From the NCBI RefSeq assembly GCF_038022665.1, contig NZ_CP150629.1:2400480-2464479 (forward strand): 64,000 nucleotides of DNA, read 5' to 3'. Below the pieces are notes generated by a model. That model saw only the letters and a list, made by a program, of their open reading frames with translations. It did not search any database and was not told the DNA's origin. Source of the stretch: Methanolobus sp. WCC4. Its GTDB lineage: Archaea > Halobacteriota > Methanosarcinia > Methanosarcinales > Methanosarcinaceae. The position numbers and the translations under genes are program-made. Of the stretch, positions 59,287 to 64,000 are shown piece by piece (the stretch's first letter is position 1; each line of letters begins with the position of its first letter).

Positions 59287-60117
59287 TCATGCCGATTCTG
59301 AATACACCCCTATGAATTCTGCCATGAAAGTCACAATGATAGAAGACATGTAGACCCACATGAAAATAACAATAACAGACCCAATTGACCCATATACCGT
59401 TGTCAGGTTACTGTAAAACAGATAGAGACCCATAAGGTACTTTCCAATAGTAAGAAGGAAAACCGTTAGCAATGATCCTGTGAAAACAAACCTTAACCCG
59501 GGATTCCTTTCAGGAAGCACCCTGAAAAAGAACATGAAAAGAGCGATCAGGGTCAGAATGTTTATTCCAAAATTAATTGCCTGAACAATATTAGAAGGGA
59601 TTGAGAATGCTATTTCCAGATTATCAGAAATGATGAAGAACACAACTTCGAACAAAGTACTTATGGCCACAAGCACTCCAAAGACCAGAGCTGCAAACAG
59701 AGCAACAGCCCTGTTACGAACAAAAGTATGAAGCCAGCTACGGTCAGTTGCCTTTGGACCCCACATCTTATTGGTCATCCGCTGCAACTGCACGAAGATA
59801 TTCCCTGCACTCCAGAGATATAAGAAGAAACTCAGGACAATACCAAAGTTAAAGGATGTATCGACAGAGAGCTGGGTAAATAATGAATTCAATATCCTTA
59901 TGGACGTATCATCTGCAAAAAGCGATACATCTGTGATTATTGCCGCCTCGATCAACTGTTGTTTCAAAAATATGCTGCCCAGAAATAGAGTAAAAAGAAG
60001 AAGTGCCGGCATTCCTATTATAGCATGGAAGGAAAGAGCAGCACTATTTGCGATACCATCATCTTCCATCCATTTATGGAGTGTACTTTTGAAAAGAGAC
60101 GCATACTTTGATATCAT
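59287..60117 (-). CDS. YihY/UPF0761 family membrane protein
   Basis: 276 residues of the YihY/BrkB family (misnamed RNase BN). Six membrane segments; family stretch SLFKSTLHKWMEDDGIANSA shortened to WMEDDGIANSAALSFHA, and MTNKMWGP, RSWLHTFVRNRAVAL. Proposed roles include transport or envelope integrity. Divergent from the AI-2E family gene. Confidence 0.85.
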   Translation of the reverse strand: MISKYASLFKSTLHKWMEDDGIANSAALSFHAIIGMPALLLFTLFLGSIFLKQQLIEAAIITDVSLFADDTSIRILNSLFTQLSVDTSFNFGIVLSFFLYLWSAGNIFVQLQRMTNKMWGPKATDRSWLHTFVRNRAVALFAALVFGVLVAISTLFEVVFFIISDNLEIAFSIPSNIVQAINFGINILTLIALFMFFFRVLPERNPGLRFVFTGSLLTVFLLTIGKYLMGLYLFYSNLTTVYGSIGSVIVIFMWVYMSSIIVTFMAEFIGVYSESA

Positions 60118-60220
60118 CCACTAAAACTAGTATATGATCCCATTTATCTCTTCTCGATGAAAATACATGAAGTCAGCAGGATAATACCCTTAAATACAAT
60201 GAACAGGAATGTAAGAAGTA

Positions 60221-61243
60221 ATGACCCGTTCTTCAAGGATGTTACAGGCATTACTTATACTTGGAATATTAGTAGCGGTCCTTGTCTATGCCCTCTACCC
60301 ATTCATTAATGCTTTTTTCGGTGCTTTCATCCTGTATGTGGTCTTCAAACCTTTGTACATCTACATGACAAGTAAAAAAGGAATAAATAGGGGCATATCT
60401 GCCTTTGGCATCATCATTCTGACAATAGTCCTGATACTGATACCCCTATATATGCTAATGGCAATTGTGATCATCCAGATACAGGATATTCTTTTTGATA
60501 CAGGCACTATCATAGAATATCTGAACGCTGCCAGCCTGTACATGAAAGAACTGCACCTTGAATCATTGCCGATAGACATCAACATCAATGAGAAGATAAC
60601 AGAGATCATTTCGACAGCAGCCAATTTCTTCAGTGTTATGCTCGTTAACGCAATTCAAAGTCTGGGACAAAGGCTAATTGAATTCATCATCATGTATTTC
60701 CTGCTTTATTACTTGCTTGTAGGGATCGGTTCTAAATACTCGCTCAAACTTCAAAATATAGTCCCTTTCAGCAAGAAGAACACAGAGATACTCCAGAATG
60801 AGTTCAAGTCCATTGTAAATGCAACCCTTATAAGTTCAGGAATAATTGCCATCGTACAGGGAGGGCTGCTCACACTGACCTTCCTTTTGCTTGGAGTAGA
60901 AGGAGCATTCCTCTGGGGATTTGTTGCAGTGATACTTTCATTCCTGCCACTAGTGGGTGCTACATTCATCTGGGTCCCCGCAGTGCTGATCCAGCTGATC
61001 CAGCAGGATTATTTTACTGCAGCAGGAATCCTTATTGGCGGAGGGATCCTCAGTACCATCGATAACTTCCTGCGACCCATGATACAGAACAAAGTAGGAA
61101 AGATCCATCCACTTGAATCACTCATCGGAGTGATAATAGGATTGAACCTGTTCGGACTGCTGGGTATCGTCATCGGACCACTGCTGATATCGTATGTGGC
61201 CCTCATGGCAAGGATGTTCAACGAGGAGTACTTAGTAGATTGA
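60221..61243 (+). CDS. AI-2E family transporter (PerM/YdiK)
   Basis: 340 residues with eight membrane segments and the family motif IDNFLRPMIQNK near 285. Members export AI-2 or act as Na+/H+ antiporters; the substrate here is not known. The PFLPLVGATFIWVPA-like segment (LSFLPLVGATFIWVPA) is a family mark. Confidence 0.88.
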   Translation: MTRSSRMLQALLILGILVAVLVYALYPFINAFFGAFILYVVFKPLYIYMTSKKGINRGISAFGIIILTIVLILIPLYMLMAIVIIQIQDILFDTGTIIEYLNAASLYMKELHLESLPIDININEKITEIISTAANFFSVMLVNAIQSLGQRLIEFIIMYFLLYYLLVGIGSKYSLKLQNIVPFSKKNTEILQNEFKSIVNATLISSGIIAIVQGGLLTLTFLLLGVEGAFLWGFVAVILSFLPLVGATFIWVPAVLIQLIQQDYFTAAGILIGGGILSTIDNFLRPMIQNKVGKIHPLESLIGVIIGLNLFGLLGIVIGPLLISYVALMARMFNEEYLVD

Positions 61244-61412
61244 GGAAATTCCAGTGCTCTATTAAACATTATATATTTTAAAATAATTAGAGTAATAAAA
61301 TAAGAAAGGTTGTGTTTGCATATCCCTAATAAAATATAGGATTTCTGAGAGCTTACCGATAGCAATTGCAATATTAGTCACAATTTCATCAGCATTATTA
61401 GTCGCTTCACCA

Positions 61413-62375
61413 GTGAGTGATTCTGAATTGCTTGCTTCCTTGTATGGAAAAATTCAGCTTCTAGCAATTATAGCATTAATTTTTAGTATAATTTTAGGAG
61501 TTTTTACATATTATATTAGTTCTAAACTAGAACTTTCAGACAGTGAAGCCGAATATTTACGTAAAACAATTAAAGAACAACTTTCTGACGAAAAAACAGA
61601 CGAACTAAAACAAAAAAAGAATAAATATCTTAATATATCTACCATTTCTTTTCATTATGCAAATGAAAAACGTATTGAAGAAGTCTATAACGATTACTTC
61701 TCTGAAGACAGAATTGAAAAAATAGAGAGAGAATCTTCAAATGAGGTATGCGGAGAAGCAGGTGTAGAAATACCCCAGGTTGCTAATACTAAAGCATTAA
61801 GCTCCAAAGGTATTAAGGAAAAGACAATAATTGCTCCTCATGAAATTTCCGTTGCAGAAAAGTTCAGGAAATATCAAACTTCAATCATCAAAAATAATCA
61901 AGTATCTTTAGAACTGGATATGCTTGAAATTGATAAATCTGAACTGGATGAATTCAATAAGGCTGTATCTAATTTAACATCCCGATTCTCTTTTGAGATG
62001 GATGAGTCAAAGCTCAAAAGTAAGAGAAACGAATTAACACAAGATGCAACCAGCAATACAATAACAAGACTGGAAAATGCAAGTGGCTGGGTACTCATAG
62101 AAGGCAAGTTCAAAATTATCGATAAACCAGATGATAATTCATACGAATACGAATATTCACATCCTGTAAACGAATTCAAAACAGAAGATGATGAAAAAGT
62201 CTATGTGACTATCACACTCAAAAAAGATAGTCTGATGAGTAATCTAAAAGAATCCTATAAGCAACTGGTAGACAAACAAATAAACCTCAAGGTCTATGGA
62301 GAAATATTACTTCCGTTGGATATGGAAAATGAGAATAATAAGATTATAATTACTCCGTTGGCAATATATTCATGA
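61413..62375 (+). CDS. Hypothetical membrane-anchored coiled-coil protein
   Basis: 320 residues from GTG 61413. An N-terminal membrane segment (KIQLLAIIALIFSIILGVFT) precedes a long Lys/Glu-rich helical region and a beta-rich end (YEYEYSHPVNEFKTEDDEKV). The codons before 61413 stay open to 61299 and encode a second hydrophobic run (ESLPIAIAILVTISSALLVA), but contain no ATG, GTG or TTG. GTG 61413 itself has no ribosome site. Its base composition is clearly more AT-rich than its neighbours, which suggests horizontal transfer. Confidence 0.6.
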   Translation: MSDSELLASLYGKIQLLAIIALIFSIILGVFTYYISSKLELSDSEAEYLRKTIKEQLSDEKTDELKQKKNKYLNISTISFHYANEKRIEEVYNDYFSEDRIEKIERESSNEVCGEAGVEIPQVANTKALSSKGIKEKTIIAPHEISVAEKFRKYQTSIIKNNQVSLELDMLEIDKSELDEFNKAVSNLTSRFSFEMDESKLKSKRNELTQDATSNTITRLENASGWVLIEGKFKIIDKPDDNSYEYEYSHPVNEFKTEDDEKVYVTITLKKDSLMSNLKESYKQLVDKQINLKVYGEILLPLDMENENNKIIITPLAIYS

Positions 62376-62837
62376 TTATAGCACTCCTTTAAAAATTGCA
62401 TTAAGTCCTGCCTTTATAGTTAACGTAATGATGACAACAAAACACAATCTTCAGAATAAACGAAATCATTGATTAGATTTTCAGGAAATAGATAGCATGG
62501 GTAATTTTTGTATTGTTAGCAGCATATAGAAATTATAAAAAAATACAACCAGTGAACTGAAGAATACACAATCATACAAATAGATGGTACAGAAATACCA
62601 GATGAAAACAAAAAAGCCAGAAAAAAATTCATCATCAGATAATGGTTGGAATAATGCAGAGATAAAAACTCATAGTTTATATTAAGGCACTATAAATCCA
62701 TGGAATTTTGCCCGTACCATATATAGAAGTATTTGATATTAATATAGAATAAATAGAAAGTGACATGTGTTTTTTAATGGTCTGGTACATAGTTTAGATC
62801 AAGATGAAGTCAATTGCATATTAGAAAATGAAATTAG
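62376..62837. other. Gene-free interval upstream of the MITE
   Basis: About 460 nt of AT-rich sequence without a supported gene. It ends at the target site of the MITE. Confidence 0.45.
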
Positions 62838-62969
62838 GGCTCTGTAGAAATCCTCTACTTTGATATAAACCACAAATGAACACAGATTAAAAATACTGAT
62901 ATCTGCGTGTATCTGTGTTTATCTGCGGTTATTTTGTATCTCACAAAAAGATAGGATTTCTACAGAGCC
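62838..62969. mobile_element. Miniature inverted-repeat element (MITE), 132 bp
   Basis: Perfect 17-bp terminal inverted repeats: GGCTCTGTAGAAATCCT at 62838-62854 and AGGATTTCTACAGAGCC at 62953-62969. They are directly flanked by the 8-bp direct repeat GAAATTAG (62830-62837 and 62970-62977), a target duplication. The interior carries an imperfect palindrome of the CGCAGATAAACACAGAT type. There is no open frame, so it is non-autonomous. Confidence 0.9.
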
Positions 62970-62991
62970 GAAATTAGAATGCATTGTTTTC

Positions 62992-63810
62992 TTAACCCAG
63001 ACTGCATACTCCATCCCCATGAAGATAGTTCTCAGATTCGATATCTGTTATCGAAGGCTTGTCACCGCATACAGGGCATGAAGGATTCTTACGGACCTTG
63101 ATCTCATCAAAGGACATGTTCAATGCATCATAGAACAAGAGCCTCCCTTTCAGTATCTCGCCAATTCCCAGCAAGTACTTGATAACCTCAGTGGCCTGAA
63201 TGGAACCGATTACACCAGGCAGTACACCGAGAACGCCGGCTTCCTGGCAACTGGGAACCATGTCTGCAGGAGGAGCATCTTCGAAAAGGCATCTGTAGCA
63301 AGGGCCATCATCCGGGACTATTGTCATGACCTGACCCTCAAAACGGAAAATACTGCCATGAGAAAGTGGTTTCTTTGCAAGCACACAGGCATCATTGACC
63401 AGATAACGGGTGGCAAAGTTGTCAGAGCCATCCACAACGATATCATAGTCCTTTATGATATCAAGAATATTATCAGGACTTATCCTCTCGTTATAGATGA
63501 TGACATCCACATCAGGATTTAGTCCTTCAACATATCTTTTTGCAGAATCGACCTTTGACATGGACACATTTCCACCATGTATTACCTGCCTCTGAAGGTT
63601 ACTGAGGTCCACAACGTCATCATCAACAATGCCAATGGCCCCTATCCCGGCAGCAGCCAGGTATTGAATAACAGGAGAACCAAGCCCACCTGCACCAATA
63701 CAGAGAACCTTTGAAGATAACAGTTTCTGCTGTCCCGTTCCGCCTACTTCCTGTAGTATGATATGTCTTGAATAACGATGGATCTGCTCTTCAGTGAATT
63801 CGTTTATCAT
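62992..63810 (-). CDS. ThiF/MoeB-type adenylyltransferase (E1-like)
   Basis: 272 residues. Adenylates the C-terminal glycine of a ubiquitin-like sulfur carrier (ThiS, MoaD or SAMP). The nucleotide motif is GAGGLGSPVIQYLA, with the Arg in NLQRQ, Asp in DGSDN, and CxxC pairs in CYRC and CPVC for the zinc. The catalytic cysteine candidate is in SCQEAGVLG. ATG 63810 has AGGAAGG about 9 nt upstream. MoeB, ThiF and the archaeal UbaA cannot be told apart. Confidence 0.9.
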   Translation of the reverse strand: MINEFTEEQIHRYSRHIILQEVGGTGQQKLLSSKVLCIGAGGLGSPVIQYLAAAGIGAIGIVDDDVVDLSNLQRQVIHGGNVSMSKVDSAKRYVEGLNPDVDVIIYNERISPDNILDIIKDYDIVVDGSDNFATRYLVNDACVLAKKPLSHGSIFRFEGQVMTIVPDDGPCYRCLFEDAPPADMVPSCQEAGVLGVLPGVIGSIQATEVIKYLLGIGEILKGRLLFYDALNMSFDEIKVRKNPSCPVCGDKPSITDIESENYLHGDGVCSLG

Positions 63811-64000
63811 CTTTGCCTTCCTGAAATGTTGAATTAAAAACTATAAATGTGTATATTAATACATGCCAATTTGCGATATTCTGATAAATAGGCATAGAAA
63901 GAGGCAATATTGTTCGTCATATAAAATATGAAAATATAATACGCTCGTAGAGTGCTGTTTTTTGATTTTATGATTATAACATACACGACACAAAAGCGGC
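63811..64000. other. AT-rich terminal interval
   Basis: 190 nt at the window end, upstream of the thiF-type gene. It presumably holds that gene's promoter; no other feature is visible. Confidence 0.35.

Overview
The window looks like a chromosomal segment of a cytochrome-containing methanogenic archaeon of the Methanosarcinaceae, probably close to Methanolobus or Methanococcoides. The evidence is the gene set: methanogenesis marker MtxX, topoisomerase VI A and B, the RFC large subunit with a C-terminal PIP box, HMG-CoA reductase, an archaellin with a class III signal peptide, CcmA/CcmB, KaiC-like and TrmB-like proteins and multi-PAS hybrid kinases. AT-rich TATA-type promoters, several apparently leaderless starts, and GGAGG or GGTGATC ribosome sites fit this too. 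The genus is inference; the family-level placement is fairly safe.

Layout. 1-5.2 kb: a five-gene peptide/nickel-type ABC importer operon, its first gene cut by the window edge. 5.5-8.1 kb (minus): CcmB, CcmA, a lipoprotein of the sulfite-oxidase/YedY Moco family and a small winged-helix regulator. 8.15-9.45 kb: a DDE insertion sequence next to that regulator's promoter. 9.6-14.8 kb: small metabolic, regulatory and membrane proteins. 14.8-16 kb: an ornithine cyclodeaminase/alanine dehydrogenase-type enzyme. 15.9-27.4 kb: a signalling island with a PAS-histidine kinase and a separate three-gene cluster (receiver protein and two hybrid kinases above 1,180 residues). 27.7-32.9 kb: a CinA-like/nucleotidyltransferase fusion, CutA, an MscS channel and a TPR protein. 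33-39.4 kb: information processing (Top6A/B, RfcL) and MtxX. 39.4-42.7 kb: a thymidylate-synthase-like protein with a zinc ribbon, then a ribbon-helix-helix protein with nineteen 17-residue repeats and a C-terminal winged helix. 42.8-50 kb: IlvD, a radical SAM protein, a flippase-like membrane protein, a sugar nucleotidyltransferase and an FKBP isomerase. 50-54.8 kb: an isolated archaellin, tRNA-Ala, tRNA-Ile, an HTH regulator, a LeuC/HacA-type dehydratase and a cohesin-domain surface protein. 54.9-64 kb: HMG-CoA reductase, a KaiC-like ATPase, an ArcS-type DUF5591 protein, a TrmB-like regulator, membrane proteins, a 132-bp MITE with perfect 8-bp target duplication, and a ThiF/MoeB-type E1 enzyme.

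Most interesting items: the RHH-repeat-wHTH protein and the paired inverted repeats in its promoter; a candidate small RNA at about 36.5 kb whose two stems compete for the same strand; the MITE at 62.84-62.97 kb; the kinase with a PhnD-like sensor domain; the CinA-NMNAT-like fusion; a radical SAM protein with CX5CX2C spacing; and a protein at 61.4 kb whose apparent signal peptide has no start codon in frame.
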